From Warburgia ugandensis (Eukaryota; Streptophyta; Magnoliopsida; Canellales; Canellaceae): a stretch of DNA of 64,000 nucleotides. Of the stretch, positions 39,236 to 50,660 are shown in pieces. The stretch spans positions 22,907,618 to 22,971,617 of the forward strand of contig CP141128.1 of NCBI GenBank assembly GCA_035236585.1. The letters run 5' to 3'. A program made the translations under genes and the position numbers. Numbering within the stretch: position 1 is the first letter of the stretch; the number at the start of each line of letters is the position of its first letter. Under the pieces are notes generated by a model. The model saw only the letters and a program-made list of their open reading frames with translations, did not search any database and had not been told where the DNA came from.

Positions 39236-39720
39236 ACTCCCCACCCATTGCTTGGATCCCCCCTCACCTTCACCACCCCTCCTCCCCCATCTCTGGTATC
39301 CCACCCAAACACCCTCCCTACTCCCCACCTCCCCCCTCTCTGGTCCCCACCCAAACCTCTTCCTGCCCCATCTTTAATACCCCACACGAACCGCTCTCCG
39401 GTACCCCACCCAAACCCCCACCCTATGCCTTCTCTCGGTATCCCACCCGAACCCATCTCTAGTGCCCCACTAGAACCCCTACCCCCTGCCCCTCTTTGGT
39501 CCCCCCAAACACACTACCTTCCTCCCCTCCCATGTTGGAAACCATCCTCGCCCCCAGCTTGCTTGAATAGCTCCCCTCCTCTCCCCAACCTTGCTAGAAC
39601 ACATCCTCCCCCACCCACCTGAACCTAGCTCCCCCGCCCACCCCTTCTCGTGATACCGAACTCACCTACCCGCCCCCGCCCGACCAGCTAGGTATGTACC
39701 ACCTCCTCTCCTTCCTTGTT
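39236..39720 (+). repeat. C-rich, G-poor low-complexity tract
   Basis: About 480 bases are dominated by C with few G on the plus strand. A loose unit such as TCTCTGGTATCCCACCCAAA recurs at about 60-70 bp spacing. It yields proline-rich (plus) and glycine-rich (minus) frames that are by-products of composition. It stands out sharply from the AT-rich CACTA interior. Confidence 0.75.
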
Positions 39721-40159
39721 CTTCTTCATCTCTCTGCTTTCTCCTCCCTCATTTTTTCTTTGCAGCAGGAAGTCTATTTTGTGGTTTAAATATGGGTAAC
39801 TAAAGAAGTCATTTATATATAAATGACTTTAAAAGTATACATATTTTAATAAAAAATTTATTCAAAATATATACACTCTTTATGTTAGTACTTCATATAT
39901 AATAATTAGTTAATTTTAAATGAATATATATATATATATATATATTTGACTAACACTATAAGCTTTCATAGTTTACTTGTGCCACAAAATATGGTGATAA
40001 CCAAAATTAAGAAATAAAAATATGTGATAACCAAAGAAGTACAAAAACTATAGTAATAAAAGAACATTAAGCAAAATAAGATGGTAAATTAATTATGAGG
40101 TGGGAATGTGGGTGTGTTAGCTTAAATTTTCCTATCCATTTCATGAGAGAGAGAGATTG

Positions 40160-40166
40160 TGGTTAT

Positions 40167-40206
<40 letters not shown>
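40160..40206 (+). repeat. (TA)n(CA)n microsatellite
   Basis: A TA run is followed by CA repeats within the CACTA internal repeat. Related TA runs lie at about 40350-40380, 53150-53170, 53710-53730 and 53762-53780. Confidence 0.9.
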
Positions 40207-40423
40207 TTAAAGTTTTCCTGAGACTAAATTCACATAAGTTAAACTTTTATAAATTGTTATTTGATGTAAATATTTTAAAAGTATACACTTTTGAAGTCAA
40301 TATAGGTTCATGCATAGTCTTTGTACGCACACTTATAGCTAGCTATCAATCCATATATATATATATATATATATATATAGCTCATGACAAAAGAGCTAAT
40401 AAAAATTACAAATGTTGAATTAG

Positions 40424-40520
40424 GTTTTAGGGTTAGGGTTCGAGTTCAGGATTCGAGGTTCAGGGTTTAGGGTTCGGGTTTAAGGTTCAGAGCACAAGGT
40501 TAATTAGGTTAGGGTTCTAT
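40424..40520 (+). repeat. Degenerate telomere-like words
   Basis: TTTAGGGTTAGGG, CAGGGTTTAGGGTTCGGGTTT and similar words are clustered here. A weaker relative lies at 53210-53250 in the next copy of the unit. They are part of the CACTA repeat and not evidence of a chromosome end. Confidence 0.6.
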
Positions 40521-41061
40521 GTACTTAATTTTAGATGAATATATATATATATATGTATGCATTTGATTGACACTAAGCATTACAATATATTGTAGAAATT
40601 CTCTTAAAGAAATAAAAACATGTGATAACCAAATGTAATGACTCCATTTTTCTAACATTGAAACCCCAAGTTAGTAATGAAAAGTTCACCTTTTGGAGAT
40701 AAGGGTATTTTGGTCATTTCACTACTCACCCTGACTGGACCCAGAAATTTGGTCCTAAGAGTAGTACCTTTAGGTGCGTCTAGGAAAAAGGAATCCAACA
40801 AGACCAAAATCACTCAAAACGGTATTAAAATGAGCAAGTTATGGCCCTTTGAAGTTTAAGGGCAAAAGTGTAATTTAATCCAAAAACGGATTTGGCCTGA
40901 GAAAACAGGGACCCGTTTTGATATGGGTACCCCTCTTCTTCCCAAACCTCCTAGAGGGTTCTAGAACGGCAGTGTGCAGGGGAGAAACCACCGCCATTCT
41001 GGAGGTTTCTCCACCGCCATTCCATAATGGTAAGAACCCCCTCTAGAACCCTCTTCAAGCT

Positions 41062-41070
41062 TTATAAATA
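41062..41070 (+). promoter_or_regulatory. TATA box of element D
   Basis: TTATAAATA lies about 430 bases into the LTR. The 3' LTR has CTATAAATAG at the same place (about 48116-48125), and E has TATAAAAAG at 48743. Confidence 0.6.
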
Positions 41071-41894
41071 AAGCTCTTGGGACCTCCAATGGCAGCCCAA
41101 AAGCCTGGGAAAAACCCATTGTGGAGAAGCAGACAAGATGAGAAAACATAGAAAAAACCCAGCTATGAACCAGGTATGCCCAAAACCCCTCCAAACCCAT
41201 CTCCCCCTTAGTCTTAGGATGAGTTTTCCCAAGTTTTGCCATGAAAAATCATGCAAAACGAGGCTCTAGGGAGCCACAAAGGACCCATGGACAGTGCCTG
41301 GGGCGTACTGGTTCGATAAGGTCGAACCAAGGCGTCCCTAGGATGCCTAAGTCCCCGTCAAACCAAAATGCACTCTATGCGTTAAAGAAAGGACAACGGG
41401 CGCGTCCATAAACAAAAAGGACGGGTGGAAGCACGGTGCGTCTACAGACGCACCCGCTGGGGGGCGCCCCGCTAACGCAGGACGCGTTAGTGTCCTGGGC
41501 TTCCACCTCGTAAGGGCATTCTATGTACACTTGATATTAAATTGCCCATAACTTGAGTTCTAGGGCTTCGATTGAGGCTCCGCGAAAGGTGTTGTGTCCG
41601 TATTGATGATGCGGATATACCTAAACCATAAAATACCTGATCAAGGCCCTATCTAAGATGGGCACGACCCTTAAACTATGGTACTGGCGTGGGGCTAGTA
41701 AACCTCTGTAAACCTAACGATACCAAGGCCCAGTTAGGACCTTTGGAGACCTATAGGCATGGGAATGAACCCTTAATGCCTAAGTAGTGAGATAAACCAT
41801 TCTAAAACCTATAGAAATAGGCCAAGCTAACCTTTTTCCCCTAAACCATGTTCAGGAGCGTACGAGGACAAGCGGGCTAGCGTGACCAAACCAG

Positions 41895-42808
41895 GTAGGT
41901 GCTCTATCGCTACTAGACTTTTAAAAAGAGCCCATGATTGTTTTGAGAATGCATGTTTTAAATATAAGTTATATGACTTGTTTAGCATGACTTAATTTTA
42001 TAAATGAATTCAGCATGCATATGACAAATACATTATGCATAGATATGTTTTGCAAACGATTGCATATATTACATGATTTGTGATTATTGAGTCATGAAAA
42101 ATTGCATATCCTTGAGGGTTACCAAAAGATGCTGGAGTGCCCAAAAGACGCTGGGTAGGTAGTTCTGAGGGACCCAAAGAGGACAGGTTTTGAAAAAGAG
42201 GTTTTTGCTTGTTTGATTGTATATGATTTGGGCTAGTAAGCTCGTGGGCACTATGCCGAGAGGTCTGAGGTGGCCTCCCAGCCTCTACCACTATTAGGTG
42301 GAAAGGGTACCACGCCAAAAAGGCATGTCCCTACTTCGATTGCATATGGTACAGGGGGCTACCACTGGTGTCACGGCACTGGGTCGAAGTGTCATATGCC
42401 CCGTGGAGGCTATGACCGCATGTCCCCAGGTACCCGGGGACCACATGGTGAGGAGGTCGTGGGCATAGTGTTCCCTATATTTTTGAGGATTTACTTGCAT
42501 TGCATATGGCATGACATGAAGATGGTTGACCATACCATATATCCATGAGTTGGATTCAGTTGAGCATCTTATGCATATCATTATGTTTATGATATATATG
42601 ATACTTTCGACTTGGATTATGCTATTCTTTAAGTCGTCAGTATTCCAATTCGACAATGGTTTTTAATATCGATATTGAACATGAGTGTTCAAACATGCAC
42701 ATGTTTTAAAGAGCATATGATTTTAAACATAGCATGCATTGTAAAACTAGTAGTGATAGACTCCTACTGAGTATAGTATATACTCACCCAATCCTCAACA
42801 TTTTTCAG
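41895..42808 (+). other. Putative leader intron in element D 5' LTR
   Basis: CCAG|GTAGGTGCTC opens and CATTTTTCAG|AC closes a 914-bp module that is about 85-90% like 49737-50660 in E by eye, and matches 5185-6100 (reverse) in B. Sequence on the far side of both edges differs between D and E. The D 3' LTR carries the same module at 51577-52502. Confidence 0.5.
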
Positions 42809-43154
42809 ACACAAAGTAAACACTTAAGGACAGGATATACGGCGATAGACCCGTGATAGAGAACATCCAAACTAAGTGCCAATAAGTAAACCCCTACCTT
42901 ATCTTTCAGTGAATGATACTTGATTGTAGTTACTCTCTGTAGCTAAGGCAGTGACTAACACTTTGTTGGGAATAGAGTCAGTTTAAAACTATGCCATGGC
43001 TATATAATTTGAAAATGTGTTTTGACACTCGGGGTTTTATATGAAAGATTGCTTTCCAAAACAAAAAGATTTTTATGCATTTCATATTTCTAAAACAAGA
43101 GATCTTGCCTTTTTATCAAACTTGCATCATCAAAATCCCGGGTCGTCACACCAA

Positions 43155-43167
43155 AGGTATTAGAGCC
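43155..43167 (+). other. Primer-binding site of element D (tRNA-Met, diverged)
   Basis: AGGTATTAGAGCC lies four bases after the LTR. It is the tRNA-Met type seen in A, B and C with small changes. Confidence 0.75.
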
Positions 43168-43292
43168 AGGTTTGACGTTACTCACAGCCTAGTTATGAGG
43201 AGAATAACTTATAATCATGTTTCATCCATGAAAGAGTAAGAGGAAATAGGATAACACATACTAAGGTCTGGTGAATTACCTTGTTATTATAG

Positions 43293-44325
43293 ATGCCTAA
43301 AAAGAAAGGAAGCAATGCTCCAAGACCTGAAGCCCCACCAGTGGACTCCACTGGGTCGGGCAATGGGATGGCTGAATTGTTCCAGCAATTCCTACAGCAT
43401 ATGGGACAATACATGAGTAATCAACAAACCCAAACCCCTACCACATGAGATCCTTCCCCTGATAAAGCAATAGATAGGACTGAGGTTCAGTTAGAAAGGT
43501 TTCAGAAATTAACTCCCTCATTCACAGAAGAAGATGAAGCATCTACAGCTGAAAAATGGTTAATTGATATTGAAAAGATATTTAAAGCCATGAACATAGC
43601 TAAAGAAAGGAAGGTACCCATGGCCACATTTGTGTTTAGGGGAGAGGCTACCTTTTGGTGGGAAACAGCGGAAAGGACTTATTTTGACCAGCGAGAAACA
43701 ATAGGAGGGGAAGAGTTTAAAAAGGTCTTTAATGACAAATATTATCCTAAACAAATAAGAAAACAGAAAGAAAAGGAATTTATGGACTTAGAACAAGGGA
43801 ACAAGACTGTCCATCAGTATGAAAATAGATTCATCAGCCTCCGAAGATTTGCACCACGTGCTTGTGTTGATGTGGAAGATGCGACAAAAAGATTTGTAGA
43901 TGGGCTCAACCCAGGACTCAGGAATAGAGTTCTAGGTTTCCAACCTTCCACAGTAGCCAAAGCCGTAGAGATGGCCTCCCTATACAAAAAAGATTATCAA
44001 AGGAACCAGGCAATGAAGGAAACTAAGAACATCAACACCATGAGAAATAAAGGAAAGAGACCATTTCAGTCATCTGGACCCAGGCCACCTTTCAAGAAGC
44101 CGTTTGAAAACAAAGGAAGAAGACTAGACTGGAGGACATGCCCTAATTGTAACATGAATCATTCAGGCAAACCATGTCCCATTTTCAACATCACTTGCTA
44201 TATTTGTGGAGAATTAAGACATTTTGCTAGGGATTGTCCTAAAAGGAAAGTTGAAGAGTGTAAAGGAGATCAGGTTCCAAAGATCCAAGGACGTGTCTTT
44301 GCCCTCACTTATAGTCAAGCTTAGG
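43293..44325 (+). pseudogene. Element D gag
   Basis: The region opens MPKKKGSNAPRPEAPPVD and holds the gypsy capsid block (KWLIDIEKIFKAMNIAKERK, GEEFKKVFNDKYYPKQIRKQ, then YENRFISLRRFAPRACVDVE), a basic linker, and a CX2CX4HX4C zinc knuckle CYICGELRHFARDC near 44197-44240. It follows the primer site by about 125 bases. It is one of the better preserved parts, but the element as a whole is broken. Confidence 0.9.
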
Positions 44326-44339
44326 CTTCAAATGCAGTA

Positions 44340-44700
44340 GTGGAAGGTATTCTTTCTATCTATGATACACCTGCTAAAGTTCTATTCGATACATGCTCCA
44401 CTCATTCTTTCATATCCCAGGAGTTTGCATCAACCTTGGACATTATACCACAGGACTTGGACTTCACTCTAGAAGTCATGACTCCTATAGGCCAAGCACT
44501 TCCTACCTATTCGTATCTCCAGGATGTTCCCATTTTGGTCAAAGATCATGTGCTACCTACCAATCTTATTCACTTAGATATGAATGACTTCGACATCATC
44601 CTAGGTATGGACTAGTTAGCCCTTCATCAAGCCTTTGTTGATTGCCGCCAGAAACATGTCACTTTTACCTTACCTAATGGAGACACTTTCTCCCTCCAAG
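44340..44700 (+). pseudogene. Element D protease
   Basis: An aspartic protease of the retropepsin type follows gag. The active-site loop region is near 44379-44410 and the family's FDIILGMD end block is near 44590-44613. It is a fossil. Confidence 0.85.
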
Positions 44701-44779
44701 GAAGAAAGGATTATTCTGGAGCATGTGTTATTTCTGTCACGAAAGCAGTTAAGCACATTGCTCAGGGATGCCCCTTCTT

Positions 44780-45700
44780 CTTGGCCAAGATTGAATCTGT
44801 CAAGAGTCCCCAACTAAAGCTAGAGGATGTCAAGGTAGTCCGAGAATTTCCTAACGTATTCCCTGAGGATTTACTAGGTCTACCCCCACTAAGAGAAATT
44901 GAGTCTATCATTGACCTTATACCCGGTACTTCCCCCATTTCCAAAGCTCCTTACCGAATGGCTCCTACAGAACTAAAAGAATTGAAGACCCAGTTACAGG
45001 AACTACTTGACAAAGGGTTCATACGACCTAGCGTATCTCCGTGGGGAGCTCCATTCCTTTTTGTTAAGAAAAAGGATGGCTCCATGAGATTGGGCGTAGA
45101 TTATCCAATGCTAAATAGAGTCACCATTAAGAATAAGTATCCCCTTCCCAGAATTAATGATCTTTTCGATCAACTTTAGTCAGCCAGAGTCTTTTCTAAA
45201 ATTGATCTACCATCCGGGTACCATCAACTTCGAGTTAGAGAAAAAGATACCCCCAAGACAGCCTTCAGGACTCGATACGACCATTATGAATTCAGAGTGA
45301 TGTCCTTTGGTTTAACTAATGCTCCATCCACGTTTATGGATCTCATGAATAGGGTGTTCAAGGAGTACTTAGATAAATTCATCATAGTGTTTGTGGATGA
45401 TATCTTGATATATTCAGAAACTCCTGAAGACCATAAGGAACATCTAAGGATAACATTAAGCACCCTACGGGCTCACAAGTTATATGCAAAATTCAGTAAG
45501 TGTGAGTTTTGGCTGGAAAAGGTTAATTTCTTAGGACACATTATTTCTCAAGATGGCAAAGCAATCGACCCTGCTAAGGTTGAATCAGTACAGAAATGCG
45601 AAAGACCTAAGACAGTCACAGAAATAAGAAGCTTCTTAGGACTTGTCGGATATTACAGGAGATTCATCGAGGGTTTTTCACAAATTGCTTTACCTTTAAC
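44780..45700 (+). pseudogene. Element D reverse transcriptase
   Basis: A gypsy RT with the entry block [20 protein letters not shown], the [16 protein letters not shown] fingers block, the [13 protein letters not shown] palm strand and the catalytic FVDDILIYS near 45390-45417, then the [13 protein letters not shown] thumb/connection block. It closely resembles the element A fragment at 1-707. Confidence 0.92.
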
Positions 45701-45799
45701 TAAGATGACCAGGAAAGACACAAGATTTGAATGGACTAATAAATGTGAGGAAAGCTTCTAGGAACTAAAGAGAAGGTTAACTACAGCACCTGTTCTTAC

Positions 45800-46172
45800 C
45801 TTACCTTCAGGAAGTGGCGAATTTGAGATGTACAAAAATGCCTCGCAACTAGGACTAGGCTGCGTACTTATGCAACATGGGAAGGTAATTGCTTATGCTT
45901 CTCGGCAACTCAAGAAGCATGAAGTCAATTACCCGACCCATGACTTGGAATTAGTGGCCATAGTCTTCACCTTGTGAATTTGGAGACATTATTTATATGG
46001 GGAAAAGTTTGAAGTTTTTACAGATCATAAGAGTCTTAAATATATCTTTTCCCAACAAGACTTAAACATGCGACAAAGAAGATGGATGGAATACTTAAAA
46101 GACTATGACTTCTCCATTCATTATCACGCTAGAAAAGCTAATGTGGTAGCTGATGCATTAAGTAGAAAAACC
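45800..46172 (+). pseudogene. Element D RNase H
   Basis: Recognisable blocks are [56 protein letters not shown] and [14 protein letters not shown], which form the standard gypsy RNase H sequence. It directly follows RT. Confidence 0.9.
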
Positions 46173-46289
46173 TAAGGGATGTGTGCAAGTTTATTGACTA
46201 AGAGATGGAAGCTATTACAAGAAGTAATAATGTGGAAACTAGACATAAGTAAGCACAAGATCATTATGGCAGGACTAATGATAAAGTCG

Positions 46290-47170
46290 ACTATTAATGA
46301 AAAGGTTAAGCAAGAACAGATAGGTGATCCAGATATACAAGCTTTCATAGGAAAACCAGGGTTTACTAAAGGGGAAGATGGTAGTGTTTACATTCAAGGA
46401 AGATTAGTGGTACCGACTAATGAAGAATTAAGACAAGAAATCTTAAAAGAGGCTCATCAGTCTAAGTATACTATACACCCGGGAGGAACTAAGATGTATC
46501 AAGACTTAAAGAGACAATATTGGTAGGATGGTATGAAAAGAGACATAGGGGAATTTGTGGCAAAGTGGCTAACATGTCAACAAGTAAAGGCTGAACATCA
46601 AAAGACCTACGGGATTGTTACAACTCTTTGAGCTACCTAAATGGAAATGGGACCATATTACCATGGACTTCATCATAGGATTACCCAGGACCTCTAAGGG
46701 TCATGACATGATCTGGGTAATTGTTGATAGATTGACTAAGACAGCCCATTTCCTTCCTATACGCCATACCCAATCCACTGATAGCCTGTCTCAGCTATAC
46801 ATCAAAGAGATAGTGAGTTTACATGGCATACCGCTTAGTATCACTTCAGATAGGGATAGCCGCTTCACTTCACAACTCTGGAAGTCCGTCCAAAAATCCT
46901 TAGGATCTTCCTTGAACTTTAGCACAGCCTTCCATCCACAGACCGATGGACAGCCAGAGAGCACGATCTAGATAGTCGAAGATATGTTGCGAACCTGTGC
47001 CCTCGATTGGAAGCAGAGCTGGGATGAAAACCTACCGCTAGTAGAGTTCGCGTACAACAATAGCTTTCAGTCGAGCATTGGCATGGCTCCGTACGAGGTG
47101 CTCTATGGGAGACCTTATCGATCACCCACCAGTTGGAGTGAAGTTGGAGAGTCTAGGGTGCTCTAGTCAG
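46290..47170 (+). pseudogene. Element D integrase
   Basis: The zinc-binding entry (EAHQSKYTIHPGGTKMYQDL) is near 46450-46505. The DDE core follows, with WDHITMDFIIGLPRTSKGHD, WVIVDRLTKTAHFLPI and SITSDRDSRFTSQLWKS, then the block containing FHPQTDGQPESTI. It is interrupted in several places. Confidence 0.9.
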
Positions 47171-47172
47171 AG

Positions 47173-47710
47173 ATGGTGGAGCAATGGGCCGAGAAGGTCA
47201 AACTCATAAGGAGATGCCTCCTCACAGCTCAAAGCCGGCAAAAGAGCTATGCTGATCAAAGGAGGAGACCATTAGAATTCGACATAGGAGAGCACGTTTT
47301 CCTAAAGATATCTCCCACTAAAGGAGTTATGCGGTTCGGTATCAAAGGCAAGCTTAGTCCATGTTACATAGGACCTTTTGAAATACTGGAGAAAGTGGGA
47401 AAAGTGGCCTATAGGATCGCACTAGCCCCTCAGCTATCTGAAGTGCATAACGTACTCCATATATCTATGCTAAGGAGGTATGTGCTTGACCCTGTTCATG
47501 TCATCAATCAGGTACCCATAGAGTTGACGGAGGATCTCAAGCTAGAGACGAGACTAGTTGAGATTATGGATAGTAAGAGTAAGAAGCTGCAAAACAAGGA
47601 CATACACTTAGTCAAAGTTTTGTGTAGAGATGCGAGAAAAGTACCCCGAGATCTTTTGACTGTATATATTGTAGAATTTTGGGGGCAAAATTTCTCTAAG
47701 AGGGTAAGAA
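47173..47710 (+). pseudogene. Element D integrase C-terminal and chromodomain-like region
   Basis: KLSPCYIGPFEILEKVGKVA and LSEVHNVLHISMLRRYVLDP are the usual plant gypsy integrase tail. A diverged block resembling the start of a Tekay-type chromodomain follows (KLQNKDIHLVKVLCRDARK). A purine-rich stretch (CTAAGAGGGTAAGAA) abuts the 3' LTR and serves as the polypurine tract. Confidence 0.75.
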
Positions 47711-48742
47711 TGTAATGACTCCATTTTTGTAACATTGAAATACCAAGTTAGTAATGAAAAGTCTACTTTTTGGAGATAAGGGTATTTTGGTCATTTCACT
47801 ATTCACCCTGACTAGACCCAGAAATTTGGTCTTGAGAGTAGTACTCTTTGGTGCGTCTCGGAAAAAGGAATCCAACAAGACCAAAATCACTCAAAACGGA
47901 GTTAAAATGAGCAAGTTATAGCCCTTTGAAGTTCAAGGGTAAAAGTGTAATTTAATTCAAAAACGGATTTGGCCTGTGAAAACGGGGACCTGTTTTGATA
48001 TGGGCACCCCTTTTCTTCCCAAACCTCTTAGAGGGTTCTAGAATGGCGATGTGCAGGGGAGAAACCACCGCCATTCCATGGCGGTAAGAACCCCCTCCAG
48101 AACCCTCTTCAAGCTCTATAAATAGAGCTCTTGGGCGCCTCCAATGGCAGCCTAAAAGCTTGGGAAAAACCCATTGTGGAGAAGTAGATAAGAGGAGAAA
48201 ACGTAGAAAAAACCTGGCCACGAACCAGGTATGCCCAAAACCCCTCCAAACCCATCTCCCCCTTAGTCTTAGGATGAGTTTCCCCAAGTTTTTGGGGTGT
48301 ACTGGTTCAACAAGGTCGAACCAGGGCATCCCTAGAATGCCTAGGTCCCCGTGAAACCGAAACGCACTGTAATGCTCGAGCAATTTACGCTATTTTTAAC
48401 AAAAATTGGACATTCTATGGGAAATGGACTGTGTTGAATGTTTGATTTTATTTAAAATATTAAATGAATGAATTTGTGAGGAAATTTGGTACCATTAGAT
48501 TCTACTCAAAAAATGGAATCCAACGCCTCAAAAATCACCCAAAACGGAGTTCGTATGAAGAAGTTACGGCCGTTTAAAGATAGGGGTATTTCTGGAATTT
48601 AAACTAAAAAACGAAAAAATGAAAAACACAAGGGGCCATTTTGATAATGGCACCCCATCGTCTTCTTCCTCTAGATTTCTCCAGAAACCTTAGTTTCCAG
48701 AGAAATCTGCCACCGCCAAGGGCTGCACCGCCATAGCAGGTC

Positions 48743-48750
48743 TATAAAAA
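48743..48750 (+). promoter_or_regulatory. TATA box of solo LTR E
   Basis: TATAAAAA is at the position equivalent to the B LTR boxes. A strong donor-like CCAG|GTAAGC lies downstream at about 49022. Confidence 0.55.
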
Positions 48751-49736
48751 GCCCCATCTCCCCTCTCCAAAAACGTGGTTTTCCAATCATTGGGGCTGGG
48801 GTTTCCGGCTAGAATCGGAAACCCAGTTCCCTGCATTTTTTCGGCAACGGCCAGGCCAAGTCAGGCCGGCCATTCCCGTCTCCCCATTCCCCTCTCTTCT
48901 CTTGTTCTGGCCTTGCACGACATTGAGGGTTACCTTCTTCGACTTTTCCAGCACCAAGGGTTTCCAACACCAAGGGTTTAGGCAGGCAACCTACCAGGAG
49001 GAGTGCCATCACTGGCTACCAGGTAAGCCCCTCCTTACCTTCCCTTTTCCTCCGTTTCAATTCCCCCAGGCCAAGATCCATGCCGGATCTGGCCTCTTTC
49101 CAGCCAGAGAAGACAAAGCCGGCTTGGGCCGGCCTTGCACGAACCAGGCGTCCTAGGGAGGCCATGCTGCACGTGCACTTGGGACTGGGTCCCTGGGACG
49201 GGTTCCAAGTGTACAACAGTGCGTACACTGTCCCAGGTACGGCCTTCAAGTGTGCACGTGACATGGGGCACGGGTCCTGGCTCGACCAGGGTGCACGGGG
49301 TGCCCTGGGAGCTGAGACGTGCCATGCTACAAGGTGCGTCTGTGCGATGATGCGCGTCATAGCGCGTCACTTGAGCATGCATGTACGCATCCCTGGCACG
49401 CCCTTTGGGCACGCACGCACGTAAGGCAGTCGCGGTTCAACCAGGATACACGGGTGTCCTGGGAACTGGGGCATGCGGACCTAATGAGACTTTAAAGTTA
49501 GGATTAGAGGATAAATTATAGAGTTTAACTATTGGAAAATAGATCCACACCATAGGATCTAGCCTGACGAATGAATTAGGCAAGGACCATGGACCCAATA
49601 GGCAGATCTAGGGATCTAATGTCTAAATAGAATGAAATTAATAAGGACTGCTTGTATCCATTCATACCCAGGAGTTTATAAATGAGACCCAGGGACGGGT
49701 TGAGTGATAAAGGACGCGACTCCAAGAGACTTTGAG

Positions 49737-50660
49737 GTAGGTGCTCTATCGCTACTAGACTTTTAAAAAGAGCCATGATTGTTTTGAGCCTGCATGTTTT
49801 AAAGTGTAAGTTATATGATTTGTTTAGCATGACTTATTTTATGACTTGTTTAGCTTATAAACGAATTCAGTATGCATATGACAAATACATTACGCATAGA
49901 CATGTTTTGCAAACAAATTGCATATATCGCATGATTTGTGAGCATTTAGTTCTTGAAAAAAAATTGCATGTCCTTGAGGGTTACCAAAAGACGCTGGGTA
50001 GGCAGTTGTGAGGGACCCAAAGAGGACAGGTTTTGAGAAAGAGGTTTTTTCACTTGTTTGATCTTATATGATTTGGGCTAATAAGCTCGTGGATGCTATG
50101 CCGAAGGGTCTGGGTTGGCCACCTAGCCTCTACCACTACTAAGTGGAATGGGTACCACGCCCAAAAAGGGCATGTCGCTACATCAACTGCATGTGGTACA
50201 GGGGGCTACCACTGGTGTCACGGCACTAGGTCGATGTGTCATATGCCCCGTGGAGGCTATGACACTGTGTCCTCAGGTACCCAGGGACCACACGACAGTG
50301 AGGTCGTGGGCATAGTTTGGGCCCTATGGTTTTGTGGATTTACTTGCATTTCATATGGCATGACATGAGGTTGGTCGACGATACCATACCAGATATCCAT
50401 GAGTTGGATTCAGTTGAGCATCTTATGCATATAATTATGTTTATGATATATGATACTTTCGACTTGGATTATGCTATTCTTTAAGTCGTCAGTGTTTCAA
50501 TTGGACAGTGGTTTTTAATATCAATATTGAACGTGATTGTTCGAACATGCACATGTTTTTAAGAGCATATGATTTTAAACATAGCATGCATTGCAAAACT
50601 AGTAGTGATACACTCCTACTGAGTATAGTATATACTCATCCTATCCTTAACATTTTTCAG
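49737..50660 (+). other. Putative leader intron in solo LTR E
   Basis: TGAG|GTAGGTGCTC opens and CATTTTTCAG|GATAG closes a 924-bp module shared with B and D. Upstream sequence differs from that of D; downstream sequence matches B but not D. Confidence 0.5.

Larger units (their letters stand above)
39780..40633. repeat. CACTA internal long repeats, copies 1 and start of 2
   Basis: A unit marked by TGTGATAACCAAAGAAGTAC appears at 40023, is rejoined around element D (left half ending 40633, right half from 52844), and appears again at 53300. Each unit carries AAAGTATACACTTTTGAAGTC, GCTAGCTATCAATCC, a TA microsatellite and a run of GGGTT-type words. After removing D the spacings are about 600 and 465 bp. 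Confidence 0.8.
40634..43150 (+). repeat. Element D 5' LTR (2.5 kb)
   Basis: It runs from TGTAATGACTCCATTTTTC to CCCGGGTCGTCACA. It contains a TATAAATA box at 41063, a GC-rich patch at 41340-41520 with a 9-bp-stem hairpin (GGTGCGTCT..AGACGCACC), and the possible leader intron at 41895-42808. A further CAG|GTATGC donor-like site is near 41179, with a TGTTCAG acceptor-like site near 41855. Confidence 0.92.

Noticed and set aside
39208-39622. Proline-rich (plus) and glycine-rich (minus) open frames
   Set aside because: Both frames stay open because the tract is C-rich and almost free of stop codons; no domain is recognisable. It is kept only as a compositional finding.
40424-40520. Possible chromosome end or true telomere array
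   Set aside because: The words are degenerate, short and part of an internal CACTA repeat with a relative at 53210.
49016-49424. Overlapping open frames on both strands in a GC-rich region
   Set aside because: They sit in the GC-rich middle of solo LTR E, where stop codons are rare; no frame resembles a protein.
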